A DNA stretch of 19,012 nt from DASTHV01 sp035718045 (GCA_035718045.1 DASTHV010000052.1:1-19012), one strand, 5' to 3'; counted from the stretch's first letter, positions 1 to 7,069 are shown. Program-made: numbers and translations. The notes: generated from the letters alone by a model not told the origin.

Positions 1-1
1 T

Positions 2-1660
2 ACCGGCCAGCCGCTGCACGCTTATGATTACGACAAGGTTCTAAATAGGAAAAAGGGAATAGGAAACAGGGAACAGGCAGCAACACTTGGGGTGAGACTG
101 AGTAAAAAGGGCGAAAAGCTGCGTCTGCTGGGCGGCAAGGACATCGAGCTTGACGACGGCGCGGTGGTAATAACCGACGGGCTCAAGCCGATTGGTCTGG
201 GCGGTGTCATGGGCGGAGCCGATACTGAAGTAGATAAGAATACTAAAAATATAATCTTCGAATGCGCCAATTTTGACATGAATTTGACCCGCAAAACGGC
301 CATGGCTTACGGATTGTTTACGGACGCGGCCACACGGTTCACTAAAAACCAAAACCCGCGCCAAAACCGCGCCGTGCTGGTAAAGACGGTGCAGGATACC
401 TTACAGTTGGTCGGTGGCCGAGTGGCCAGCCCGCTGATTGACGACAAGCATTTCCAAGAAACCGATATAATCGTCAATACAGACTCTACGTTTATAAACC
501 AGCGCCTGGGAACCAGCCTTAGCGCCGTCGAAATTAAAAAACTACTAGAGAACGTCGAGTTCAAAGTAAGTGTCGGTGTCGAAAAGATCTCAGTGACGGC
601 GCCATTTTGGCGCACCGATATCGAAATTCCGGAGGATATCGTGGAGGAAGTCGGCCGACTTTATGGTTACGATAAAATGCCCCAAAATCTACCACGGCGG
701 ACAATCGCTCCGGCGGCGGCCGACAAGCTCCTGGATTTCAAGGCGCGGCTACGCGATATCTTAGCTAAATCCGGAGCTAATGAAGTACTGACATATAGCT
801 TTGTTCATGGAACTTTGATGCAAAAATCCGGCCAAAACCCAGCCCACGCCTATCACATCCGTAATGCCCTGAGTCCTGATTTGCAATATTATCGCCAAAG
901 CCTGACGCCCAGCCTGCTGGAAAAAGTCCACCCTAATCTCAAAGCTGGCTTTGAAGAGTTCGCCCTGTATGAAATCGGCAAAGGCCATGTCAAAGAGCTA
1001 GAAGGCGAAGACAAACTACCTCAAGAATTAGAAAGACTGTCCCTAGTCGTGGCTAGCAAGGCCGCTAAGCCCGGCGCGGCGTACTTCGCGGCCAAAACGA
1101 TATGTGACTATCTGCTTCAAGAATTGAGCATCCACACCGCCAAATACGTTCCGCTGTCAGGCGCCGATGGTAAAACCGTGACTTATTATGATGATAACCG
1201 GGTGGCCAATATCAAACTAAAAGGCCAGACTATCGGTCGAATCGGTGAATATAAAGCTTCTGTCAGGACAGCCCTGAAACTGCCACAGTACTGCGCCGGT
1301 TTTGAGCTTCACACCGAAGAATTGCTAAACCAACAGGCGTCAGTCGAATATCAGCCGTTAAACCGATTCCCTGAACTTGAACAAGATTTATGCCTGCGTT
1401 CGTCGGCGGAGTTGAGCTATCAAGAACTAACCGACTTTTTGACGGACGAGCTTGCTAAAATAGGTAAGCGACTCGGCTATATTTTTAGGCTGGAACCCCT
1501 GGATATCTATCAAAAACAGGGTGATAAGCATAGCAAGCAGACCACCTGGCGGATAATATTGTCTCACTCGGAGCGTACATTAACGACCAAGGAGGCTAAC
1601 AAAGCCCTGGAGCAATTGGCTCTAAGAGCCAAAAATGAACTAAAAGCAGAAAGGATATAG
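2..1660 (+). CDS. pheT: Phenylalanine-tRNA ligase beta subunit, 5'-truncated by the window edge
   Basis: Beta subunit of the cytoplasmic (alpha-beta)2 phenylalanyl-tRNA synthetase, which charges tRNA-Phe. The frame is open from base 2, so the gene starts upstream. 552 residues are present; family members are about 800, so roughly 240 N-terminal residues (the OB-fold part) are missing. The first residues (TGQPLHAYDYDKV) match the conserved GQPLHAFD motif of the B3/B4 editing domain, followed by a VMGG stretch. A B5 domain follows with the WRTDIEIPEDIVEEVGRLYG block, then a catalytic-like core and a complete C-terminal anticodon-binding FDX-ACB domain (NRFPELEQDLCL onwards). Between DKV and VRLSKKGEK lie about 17 extra residues encoded partly by a heptanucleotide repeat (bases 47-81), unusual for the family. 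The GTG at 92 is internal, not the start. pheS is expected just upstream. Confidence 0.95.
   Translation, partial: TGQPLHAYDYDKVLNRKKGIGNREQAATLGVRLSKKGEKLRLLGGKDIELDDGAVVITDGLKPIGLGGVMGGADTEVDKNTKNIIFECANFDMNLTRKTAMAYGLFTDAATRFTKNQNPRQNRAVLVKTVQDTLQLVGGRVASPLIDDKHFQETDIIVNTDSTFINQRLGTSLSAVEIKKLLENVEFKVSVGVEKISVTAPFWRTDIEIPEDIVEEVGRLYGYDKMPQNLPRRTIAPAAADKLLDFKARLRDILAKSGANEVLTYSFVHGTLMQKSGQNPAHAYHIRNALSPDLQYYRQSLTPSLLEKVHPNLKAGFEEFALYEIGKGHVKELEGEDKLPQELERLSLVVASKAAKPGAAYFAAKTICDYLLQELSIHTAKYVPLSGADGKTVTYYDDNRVANIKLKGQTIGRIGEYKASVRTALKLPQYCAGFELHTEELLNQQASVEYQPLNRFPELEQDLCLRSSAELSYQELTDFLTDELAKIGKRLGYIFRLEPLDIYQKQGDKHSKQTTWRIILSHSERTLTTKEANKALEQLALRAKNELKAERI
47..81 (+). repeat. Five-unit heptanucleotide repeat inside pheT
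   Basis: Five consecutive 7-base units starting at 47, 54, 61, 68 and 75 fit the consensus AGGRAAN (the last unit is degenerate). Thirty-five bases are not a multiple of three by accident of the unit, so the surrounding gene stays in frame only because of the total insertion length. The tract encodes a basic, polar stretch (RKKGIGNREQ) in a loop where typical PheT proteins pass directly from the DKL/DKV motif to the next strand. It resembles the short tandemly repeated heptamers known from cyanobacteria in unit length and purine bias; whether it is a related family is unknown. Confidence 0.75.
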
Positions 1661-1664
1661 TGAA

Positions 1665-2207
1665 ATGAAAAAGAACCTCCATAGATTCATTTGGTTATTC
1701 ATCGCCATTTTATTCGTAGTGACAGGCCTAGGAGTCGGTGTCTATGCTTTTTGGGAGAACACCCATAACAATAACCCCAATAATTATTTGAGCTGTCCGC
1801 AAAAGACGGTCACCGCTAAGCAGCAGAAAAAGAACGGCAAACTGGAGGGAGCCAAGCTGGCCGGCTTCACGCCGGTTAAACATGTGGACTATCTTCAATG
1901 TTGGGATCTTAAGACGGGTACGGGCGCCACTGTTGCTAGCGCCAGTTCAACAATTACGGCCACTTATACCGGTGCGTTAGCTTCCAATGGCGAGATTTTT
2001 CAAAGCTCGCTTGATACCGGCCAACCATTTTCCACGGATTTGTCTAAAGTCATACCGGGCTGGACGGCCGGTATTCCGGGTATGAAAGTCGGCGGCACTC
2101 GCCGATTGCTGATTCCGGCCCAATATGCCTACGGTTCGCAAGGTGGCCCCGGCATCCCGCCAAATTCCGATTTAGTCTTTGACGTCACCGTCCTCGCCAC
2201 CAAATAG
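1665..2207 (+). CDS. Membrane-anchored FKBP-type peptidyl-prolyl isomerase
   Basis: Probable extracytoplasmic prolyl cis-trans isomerase that helps fold exported proteins. The 180-residue product begins with a short basic stretch and a single hydrophobic segment (about residues 8-30) with no obvious cleavage site or lipobox, so a signal anchor is likely. A low-complexity Asn-rich linker (32-40) leads to an FKBP domain (about 90-180) with YTGALASNGEIFQSS, VIPGWTAGIPGMKVGG, AYGSQGGPGIPPNS and a final VFDVTV strand, all family hallmarks. Cys44 and Cys79 are the only cysteines and could form a disulfide outside the membrane. The start at 1665 has AAGGA at 1651-1655, nine bases upstream, and lies four bases after the pheT stop, so it is probably cotranscribed with pheT. 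The substrate is unknown. Confidence 0.93.
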   Translation: MKKNLHRFIWLFIAILFVVTGLGVGVYAFWENTHNNNPNNYLSCPQKTVTAKQQKKNGKLEGAKLAGFTPVKHVDYLQCWDLKTGTGATVASASSTITATYTGALASNGEIFQSSLDTGQPFSTDLSKVIPGWTAGIPGMKVGGTRRLLIPAQYAYGSQGGPGIPPNSDLVFDVTVLATK

Positions 2208-2217
2208 CTTAATTGTG

Positions 2218-2246
2218 TATATTTGGTGCAAAAAACACCACATATA
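2218..2246 (+). terminator. Hairpin after the FKBP gene, possible terminator or transcript end
   Basis: Arms 2218-2228 and 2236-2246 pair over 11 positions with one mismatch (2223/2241), closing a 7-base loop of mostly A. The stem is A/T-rich at its base and no T-run follows on either strand, so it does not meet the usual rule for an intrinsic terminator. It sits between the FKBP stop and the promoter of the redox operon, where a terminator or mRNA-stabilising hairpin would be expected. Confidence 0.35.
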
Positions 2247-2252
2247 GCGTGC

Positions 2253-2280
2253 TTGACCATAACCGCTACACAATGATAAG
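2253..2280 (+). promoter_or_regulatory. Sigma-70-like promoter of the grx-trxB operon
   Basis: TTGACC at 2253-2258 (5 of 6 matches to the -35 consensus) and GATAAG at 2275-2280 (4 of 6) are separated by 16 bases. Initiation would fall near 2287, giving a leader of about 47 bases that ends in the strong AGGAGG ribosome site at 2320-2325. Confidence 0.5.
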
Positions 2281-2319
2281 CTAAGTGTTGGAGTAAAAAT
2301 TAACAAATAACAAAAACCC

Positions 2320-2325
2320 AGGAGG
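2320..2325 (+). promoter_or_regulatory. Perfect Shine-Dalgarno site for the glutaredoxin gene
   Basis: AGGAGG lies nine bases before the ATG at 2335. It is the strongest ribosome site I found in the window and fixes the start codon. It also shows that this organism uses anti-Shine-Dalgarno pairing, in contrast to several genes here that have no such site. Confidence 0.8.
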
Positions 2326-2334
2326 GTTACCGTA

Positions 2335-2583
2335 ATGGCAAAAGACATTACTATATTTACTACTAATACATGCACTTACTGCAGGATGGTTAAGAAATTC
2401 CTGGACATGAAAGGCTTAAAGTACGACGTAGTAAATTTAGACGATCATCCGGAGCGTCAAGCCGAAGCCCTAGAGCTTAGCGGCGCTCTGACGGTTCCTA
2501 TAACGGTAGTCACCAAGCAAGACGACAGCAGACACGTAGTAGTCGGCTACAATCTATCACAACTAGCCCCCGCGGTAGCTTAG
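2335..2583 (+). CDS. Glutaredoxin / NrdH-like redoxin
   Basis: Small cytoplasmic thiol-disulfide carrier of 82 residues with a thioredoxin fold. The redox motif CTYC is at residues 13-16, after the first beta strand (ITIFTTNT). TVPITVV near residue 53 supplies the cis-proline motif (TVP), and VGYN near residue 70 matches the Gly-rich turn that ends glutaredoxins and NrdH proteins. It is three bases upstream of a thioredoxin-reductase gene, which suggests reduction by that flavoprotein rather than by glutathione, as for NrdH redoxins. A likely client is ribonucleotide reductase or another peroxidase/reductase, but none is in the window. It is transcribed from the promoter at 2253-2280. Glutaredoxin versus NrdH cannot be decided from the sequence alone. 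Confidence 0.92.
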   Translation: MAKDITIFTTNTCTYCRMVKKFLDMKGLKYDVVNLDDHPERQAEALELSGALTVPITVVTKQDDSRHVVVGYNLSQLAPAVA

Positions 2584-2586
2584 TTT

Positions 2587-3570
2587 ATGGAGCTGGAAAA
2601 GAAAGACTATGACCTCGTTGTGATCGGGGCGGGGCCAGCGGCGCTGGCCGCCGCGCTTTATACGGCGCGTGAGGATATCGATACTCTGTTGTTTGAAAAA
2701 GGCGCCATTGGCGGCTTGGCGGCAGTTACCGATTGGGTTGATAATTACCCGGGCTTTGCCAAGGGAGTTGCCGGCTTGGAACTATCGGATGCTATGCAGG
2801 CCCAGGCCGAGCGCTTCGGCGCCAAAATCGAGCTGGGCGAAGTCCAAAATTTAAAAAAAGACAAAAATCTGATTAAACTGGGCACAACCAGCGGCCAAAT
2901 CACCGCTAAAGCCGTCTTGATTGCTACTGGTAGTGAATACCGCAAGATCGGTGTGCCCGGCGAGCAAGAATACTATGCCCGCGGCGTGCATTATTGCGCC
3001 ACCTGCGATGGCGCGTTTTATCGGGATAAGAAATTAGTGGTAGTTGGCGGCGGTAACTCGGCCGTGCAAGAAGGCATGTTTTTGACACGGTTCGCCAGTC
3101 ACATAGATATGCTGGTACGCGGCGACAAACTTAAGGCCAGCGATGTGCTGCAGCAAGAGCTTCTGCAAAAGCATAAAGATAAGATCACGGTCCACTTTAA
3201 TACGACAACCGATGAAATAATCGGCCAGGACAATCATGTAGTTAAAGTCAGTGGTACGGATAAAACAACCGGTAAAAAAATTGAATTGCCGACTGACGGC
3301 GTATTTGTTTTTGTGGGCCTGGACCCCAACACTAAGTTTCTGGATGGTTCTGGGATTGAGTTAGACGAGCGACGATTCATCAGAAGCGACGAGCGGCTGA
3401 TGACCAATGTGCCGGGAGTTTTTGTAGCCGGCGATGTCCGCTCCGGCGCCACCATGCAAATCGCCAGCGCCACCGGCGAAGGCGCCACGGCGGCTTTGAT
3501 GATCCGTGAATACTTGGAGAATCACGCCAAAACCAGTCAAGCCGCCGTTGCAACCTTATATGGCGATTGA
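2587..3570 (+). CDS. trxB: Thioredoxin reductase (FAD/NAD(P)H-dependent)
   Basis: Low-molecular-weight thioredoxin reductase of 327 residues, the usual family length. An FAD-binding GAGPAALAAALYTARE motif lies at about 14-29, the redox-active CATC at 137-140 within the canonical HYCATCDGAFYRD block, an NAD(P)H-binding VVVGGGNSAVQEG at about 151-163, and the C-terminal FAD motif FVAGDVRSGATMQ. The usual NADPH-specificity signature HRRxxxR is replaced by VRGDKLKAS, so cosubstrate preference is uncertain. It passes electrons to the upstream CTYC redoxin, its likely partner. The ATG at 2587 has no clear ribosome site and follows the grx stop by three bases, which suggests translational coupling. 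It ends in TGA. Confidence 0.95.
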   Translation: MELEKKDYDLVVIGAGPAALAAALYTAREDIDTLLFEKGAIGGLAAVTDWVDNYPGFAKGVAGLELSDAMQAQAERFGAKIELGEVQNLKKDKNLIKLGTTSGQITAKAVLIATGSEYRKIGVPGEQEYYARGVHYCATCDGAFYRDKKLVVVGGGNSAVQEGMFLTRFASHIDMLVRGDKLKASDVLQQELLQKHKDKITVHFNTTTDEIIGQDNHVVKVSGTDKTTGKKIELPTDGVFVFVGLDPNTKFLDGSGIELDERRFIRSDERLMTNVPGVFVAGDVRSGATMQIASATGEGATAALMIREYLENHAKTSQAAVATLYGD

Positions 3571-3576
3571 TAGAAT
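3548..3576 (+). promoter_or_regulatory. Promoter with extended -10, upstream of the pyrophosphatase gene
   Basis: TTGCAA at 3548-3553 and TAGAAT at 3571-3576 are 17 bases apart, and TG at 3568-3569 gives an extended -10 (TGnTAGAAT). It lies mostly inside the 3' end of trxB. Predicted initiation is near 3583, followed by AAGGAG at 3588-3593, five bases before the ATG at 3599. Confidence 0.5.
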
Positions 3577-3598
3577 TACAGATAGATAAGGAGACAGT

Positions 3599-4132
3599 AT
3601 GGCTGATTTTAATAAAGTCTTAGAGCCTGGCGATTATCAAAACGGCACTGTAAATACAGTGGTTGAGATTCCAAAAGGCTCGACTAATAAAATTGAATGG
3701 GACCGCCAGCGGGCGGCTTTTATGCTGGACCGGGTTGAGCCTAAGATTTTTCCTAAACCCACAAACTACGGATTCATTCCTCAAACTTTAGACGAAGACG
3801 GCGACGAACTGGACACCTTGATTGTAGCCGAGGACCCGCTGCCTACCGGCATCTGGCTGGAAAGTCGAATTATCGGAATTTTAAATTTTGAGGATGAAAA
3901 AGGCATAGATCACAAAGTAGTGGTGGTGCCGGCTGACGATCGACACACCGATGATCGTATTAGAACTCTTGATGATCTTGGGAGCCGCTGGAAAGAAGAA
4001 GTTGAGCATCACTTTGCCCATTACAAAGATTTGTATAAACCCGGTGCCGCCAAGGTGCGGGGCTGGGGCGATATCGAAGCCGCCAAAAAAGTCATCGCCG
4101 AATCAATCGACCGCTACAAATCAAAGACGTAA
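3599..4132 (+). CDS. ppa: Inorganic pyrophosphatase, family I
   Basis: Soluble Mg-dependent enzyme that hydrolyses pyrophosphate to phosphate and so pulls polymerase, aminoacyl-tRNA synthetase and nucleotide-activation reactions forward. The length of 177 residues is typical of bacterial family I enzymes. The sequence holds the substrate-binding VEIPKGSTNKIEWD block near residue 22, NYGFIPQT near 58, and the metal-binding signature DEDGDELDTL near 69-78 with its three aspartates in place. PADDRHTDDR and the C-terminal HYKDLYKPG block are also family features. AAGGAG at 3588-3593 supports the ATG at 3599. The TAA stop shares its last A with the ATG of the NUDIX gene, so the two are probably coupled. 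Confidence 0.96.
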   Translation: MADFNKVLEPGDYQNGTVNTVVEIPKGSTNKIEWDRQRAAFMLDRVEPKIFPKPTNYGFIPQTLDEDGDELDTLIVAEDPLPTGIWLESRIIGILNFEDEKGIDHKVVVVPADDRHTDDRIRTLDDLGSRWKEEVEHHFAHYKDLYKPGAAKVRGWGDIEAAKKVIAESIDRYKSKT

Positions 4133-4566
4133 TGGAAACCTACCAAACCGCCAAGGCTATCTTGCTGCGTAAAACCGGCCAAGTTCTGTTACTTCGCAGG
4201 AGCAACACCCATCCTACGGAAGCTTTAATGTACGATTTATCCGGAGGTATTGTTGAGCCGGATGAAGCAGCTGACGTGGCTTTGGCTCGAGAAATTTTTG
4301 AAGAAACCGGCTTAAAGGTTGAACCCCATAAACTAAGTCTTGTGTTCACAAGGACAGATGAGAGAAAAGACAAAATTGCCTTTAGGCTCGTCTATGCGGC
4401 ACTAATTGATAATGAGAAGCTGGCCGTCAAATTGAGCTGGGAGCATGACAAATCGGTATGGTTAGAGCCTAAAGCGGCAATAGAAAAGTTAGTTCCTGGA
4501 AAGTATACTCAAGATGGATTACGCTTTGCTCTAGAACACAGTTTGCTGTCGCGGTTGAAAGCTTAA
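4132..4566 (+). CDS. NUDIX hydrolase
   Basis: Hydrolase of a nucleoside diphosphate linked to another moiety, or of an oxidised nucleotide; the substrate cannot be read from the sequence. The 144-residue product has a complete Nudix box (G-x5-E-x7-RE-x2-EE-x-G) at residues 39-60, read as GIVEPDE...REIFEETG, so the metal site should be intact. The N-terminal strand (KAILLRKTGQVLLLRRS) and the overall length are those of a single-domain member. Its TAATG overlap with ppa suggests coexpression, which fits a clean-up role for pyrophosphate-type by-products, though this link is inference. MutT-like or ADP-sugar/diadenosine hydrolase activity are both possible. Confidence 0.9.
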   Translation: METYQTAKAILLRKTGQVLLLRRSNTHPTEALMYDLSGGIVEPDEAADVALAREIFEETGLKVEPHKLSLVFTRTDERKDKIAFRLVYAALIDNEKLAVKLSWEHDKSVWLEPKAAIEKLVPGKYTQDGLRFALEHSLLSRLKA

Positions 4567-4583
4567 GCGTAAAAGCCTACAAT
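4555..4583 (+). promoter_or_regulatory. Promoter of the gap-rpiB-rpe cluster
   Basis: TTGAAA at 4555-4560, inside the end of the NUDIX gene, and TACAAT at 4578-4583 are separated by exactly 17 bases. Initiation is expected near 4590, leaving a leader of about 29 bases with the GGTGGGG ribosome-site-like run at 4610-4616 just before the ATG at 4619. It is among the clearest promoters in the window. Confidence 0.6.
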
Positions 4584-4618
4584 AAGCTTGTAAACACTTA
4601 TGCTAAAAAGGTGGGGAA

Positions 4619-5908
4619 ATGAAGACCAAAATCGCAATTAATGGGTTTGGGCGCATCGGCCGGAATGCCTTTAAGATCGCCTTTGAACGTCCTGATTTAG
4701 AAATCGTGGCAGTTAACGACTTAACCGACACGAAAACCTTAGCTCATTTACTGAAGCACGACAGTAATTACGGCACGTATCAACACGACGTGGCCTTTGA
4801 CGATCAAAATATCAAGGTCAACGGTCAGAATATCAGAGTATTGGCCGAAAAAGATCCGGCGCAACTACCGTGGGGAGATCTAGGCGTTGACGTGGTTATA
4901 GAATCAACGGGCTTCTTTACTCATCACGATGATCTGAAGAAGCACATTCAGGCCGGAGCCAAAAAAGTTATACTATCAGCGCCTGAGAAAGATGATAATG
5001 ACCACGATACGTTTGTAATCGGCGTAAACGAACAGTCCATGACAGCTGACCACCAGGTGTTTTCTAACGCTTCTTGCACCACTAACTGCATCACGCCGGT
5101 GGCGGCTGTGATTGAAAGTAATTTTGGCATAGAGAAAGCCTTAATGACGACTGTTCACAGTTATACAGCCAGCCAGCGGCTGCAGGACGCGCCGGCCAAA
5201 GATCTGCGCGAAGCCCGCTCGGCGGCCGAGAATATCGTGCCCACGTCTACGGGCGCCAGCATCGCGGCTGCCAAAGCGTTGCCGGCGCTAGAAGGTATTT
5301 TCGGCGGCCTGTCCGTCCGTGTGCCGACACCAGTTGTATCGCTTAGCGATTTCGCGATTGTCACCAAGCGGGCCGTAACGGTTGATGAAGTTAATGCTGC
5401 TTTCAAAAAAGCCGCCGCAGATCCTTACTTCCAAGGCATTCTAGATGTTACCGAAGACGAACTGGTTAGCAGTGATTTTGTTGGAAATAGTCACTCGGCC
5501 ATAGTCGACCTGTCCCTAACTAACGTTGTTGGTGGAAATCTGCTTAAAGTGGTCGCCTGGTATGACAATGAATGGGGATACTCTAATCGGTTAGTGGAAC
5601 TGACCGCTGACGCCGGTAAATTGATAAATGGTGATAATATGCCATCGCCGCCAAATCCAGCTCAATCCTCTACGCCCAGCCAACCCCATGAAGAATTGCT
5701 GGAATCCCCATCTCTAGACGACGCCTTGCCGGCGCCAGAGCCATTAGGGCAGATGCCTCAGCCAACCCCAGAGCATTTTGCCGCCGTAGAGCACCAGCCT
5801 GTAGAAGGCGTGCCGCCGCCAGACGGGCCGGCCCAAACGCAGCCGATCCAGCCGCCGCCGGCTATTTTTCCAGACTCAGCCGGGCCAGACCACCCGCATA
5901 ATTTTTAG
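4619..5908 (+). CDS. gap: Glyceraldehyde-3-phosphate dehydrogenase with acidic Pro-rich C-terminal tail
   Basis: Type I NAD-dependent GAPDH: oxidises and phosphorylates glyceraldehyde 3-phosphate to 1,3-bisphosphoglycerate in cytoplasmic glycolysis. Residues 1-336 form a complete enzyme, with NGFGRIGR at 8-15, SNASCTTNC with catalytic Cys153, His180 in TTVHSYT, and the closing WYDNEWGYSNRLVEL block. Normal proteins stop there (about 335 residues), but this one runs to 429. The extra tail (about 341-429) has 25 prolines in 89 residues, 12 Asp/Glu, five His, and no Lys, Arg or Cys, so it should be disordered and strongly acidic. No stop or frameshift separates it, although an internal ATG at 5639 begins it (MPSPPNPAQ). 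The tail may bind partners or regulate the enzyme; its role is unknown. It is first gene of the gap-rpiB-rpe cluster. Confidence 0.97.
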   Translation: MKTKIAINGFGRIGRNAFKIAFERPDLEIVAVNDLTDTKTLAHLLKHDSNYGTYQHDVAFDDQNIKVNGQNIRVLAEKDPAQLPWGDLGVDVVIESTGFFTHHDDLKKHIQAGAKKVILSAPEKDDNDHDTFVIGVNEQSMTADHQVFSNASCTTNCITPVAAVIESNFGIEKALMTTVHSYTASQRLQDAPAKDLREARSAAENIVPTSTGASIAAAKALPALEGIFGGLSVRVPTPVVSLSDFAIVTKRAVTVDEVNAAFKKAAADPYFQGILDVTEDELVSSDFVGNSHSAIVDLSLTNVVGGNLLKVVAWYDNEWGYSNRLVELTADAGKLINGDNMPSPPNPAQSSTPSQPHEELLESPSLDDALPAPEPLGQMPQPTPEHFAAVEHQPVEGVPPPDGPAQTQPIQPPPAIFPDSAGPDHPHNF

Positions 5909-5919
5909 AAAGAATCTTG

Positions 5920-6417
5920 ATGAAAATTGCCTTATCGAGCGATCACTCAGGTTTCGAACAACTAAAAGACTTACAAGCTTATCTGGAGCAGCTCGGTTAT
6001 GAGTGTCAGAACTTCGGGCCCACTAAATTGGATATCGCCGACGATTACCCTGATTATATTTTTCCGGCTGCTCAGGCAGTCTCTAACGGTTCATGCGAAA
6101 AAGGCATAATTTTAGGCAGTAGCGGTCAAGGTGAAGCCATGGTGGCGAATCGTTTAAAAGGTGTCCGCTGCGGCGTATTTTACGGCCCAGCGGTTGTTGG
6201 TCGGGTAATTGACGCCAACGGGCGGATTTCTAGCAGCCCGTACGAAATAATAAAACTGACCCGCATGCATAATGACGCTAACATGCTAAGTATTGCCGCC
6301 AGGTTTGTATCATTGGCGGACATAAAAATGGCGGTCAAGTTGTGGCTGGATACTCCTTTTAGCAACGAGCCGCGCCATGTTCGTCGGATAAATAAGATAG
6401 ACAAGCAGAGTAGTTAA
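5920..6417 (+). CDS. rpiB: Ribose-5-phosphate isomerase B, Glu-type active site
   Basis: Interconverts ribose 5-phosphate and ribulose 5-phosphate in the non-oxidative pentose phosphate pathway. The 165-residue product has SSDHSGFE at the N-terminus (Asp8, His9), DDYPDY at 41-46, and the phosphate/substrate loop HNDANMLSIAARF. Where E. coli-type RpiB has the catalytic CGTG cysteine, this protein reads LGSSGQGEAMVANR: the cysteine is absent and Glu72 sits in the position used by mycobacterial-type RpiB, so activity is expected. I start at ATG 5920; a TTG one codon earlier (5917) is less likely. The stop overlaps the rpe start (TAATG at 6415-6419), which places both in one operon behind gap. 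An allose or galactose 6-phosphate isomerase role is less likely given the neighbours. Confidence 0.93.
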   Translation: MKIALSSDHSGFEQLKDLQAYLEQLGYECQNFGPTKLDIADDYPDYIFPAAQAVSNGSCEKGIILGSSGQGEAMVANRLKGVRCGVFYGPAVVGRVIDANGRISSSPYEIIKLTRMHNDANMLSIAARFVSLADIKMAVKLWLDTPFSNEPRHVRRINKIDKQSS

Positions 6418-7061
6418 TGGCGGTAATCTGCCCTTCAATCTTGGCTCCCACAAAGGAAAAGTATTATGCTCAAATGGAAAAAGTCGCCCGGTTTGCCCAG
6501 CGGATTCAAATAGACCTGACCGACGGCGAATTTGCCAAAAACCTAACTATAAAGCCGGATGAGTCGTGGTGGCCGGTAGGCATCAAGACCGATTTTCACT
6601 TGATGTATCGCAATCCCGGGCGAGCCGTCGACGTAATATTGGAGCATAAGCCGAATCTGATTATTGTCCACGCCGAATCTCATGGTAATTTTTTGGCTTT
6701 TGCCGGCCGCTGCCGGCAACTTGGCGTCAAAGCCGGCGTGGCGCTGTTGCCGCAGACATCGGTAAATGGCATTATTGACGCCCTGGGCGAAATCGATCAC
6801 GTTTTAATATTCAGCGGTGAGCTGGGTAGTTTTGGCGGCCACGCTAATTTAGATCTGCTTCGTAAAGTAGAAACCCTTAAGCACCATAAGCCGACGTTAG
6901 AAGTTGGCTGGGATGGCGGTGTGAGCGATCAGAATATCTCACAGTTAGCCGCCGGGGGCGTGGATGTTTTTGACGTGGGCGGTTACATACAAGCAGCCGA
7001 AAAGCCAGAGCACGCTTTTAAAATCCTGGAACGTATCGCTACCGAGACCGGCAGTACCTAG
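6417..7061 (+). CDS. rpe: Divergent ribulose-phosphate 3-epimerase family protein
   Basis: TIM-barrel epimerase, probably converting ribulose 5-phosphate to xylulose 5-phosphate for transketolase. The 214 residues keep CPSILA at 5-10 (Ser7), IDLTDGEFAKNLTI at 32-45 with Asp33 and Asp36, HLMYRNP with His61, and WDGGVSDQN with Asp166. Two family features are changed. The first metal-ligand histidine (HVDVMDG in typical enzymes) is Gln31, and the phosphate-gripping NPGFGGQ loop reads LGSFGGHA at 136-143. The VGGYI end replaces GSAIF. The enzyme may use a different metal geometry or a related sugar phosphate. Its position after rpiB and before the transketolase genes supports a pentose-phosphate role. 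The symbol is by family and context only. Confidence 0.8.
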   Translation: MAVICPSILAPTKEKYYAQMEKVARFAQRIQIDLTDGEFAKNLTIKPDESWWPVGIKTDFHLMYRNPGRAVDVILEHKPNLIIVHAESHGNFLAFAGRCRQLGVKAGVALLPQTSVNGIIDALGEIDHVLIFSGELGSFGGHANLDLLRKVETLKHHKPTLEVGWDGGVSDQNISQLAAGGVDVFDVGGYIQAAEKPEHAFKILERIATETGST

Positions 7062-7069
7062 ATTGCAGG

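Noticed and set aside
92..1660. GTG at 92 as the start of pheT
   Set aside because: The same frame is open to base 2 and encodes the conserved GQPLHAYD motif upstream of 92, so the GTG is internal and the gene begins outside the window.
4582..4601. Possible regulatory hairpin in the gap leader (ATAAG...CTTAT)
   Set aside because: Only five A/T-rich pairs with a 10-base loop; not distinguishable from chance.
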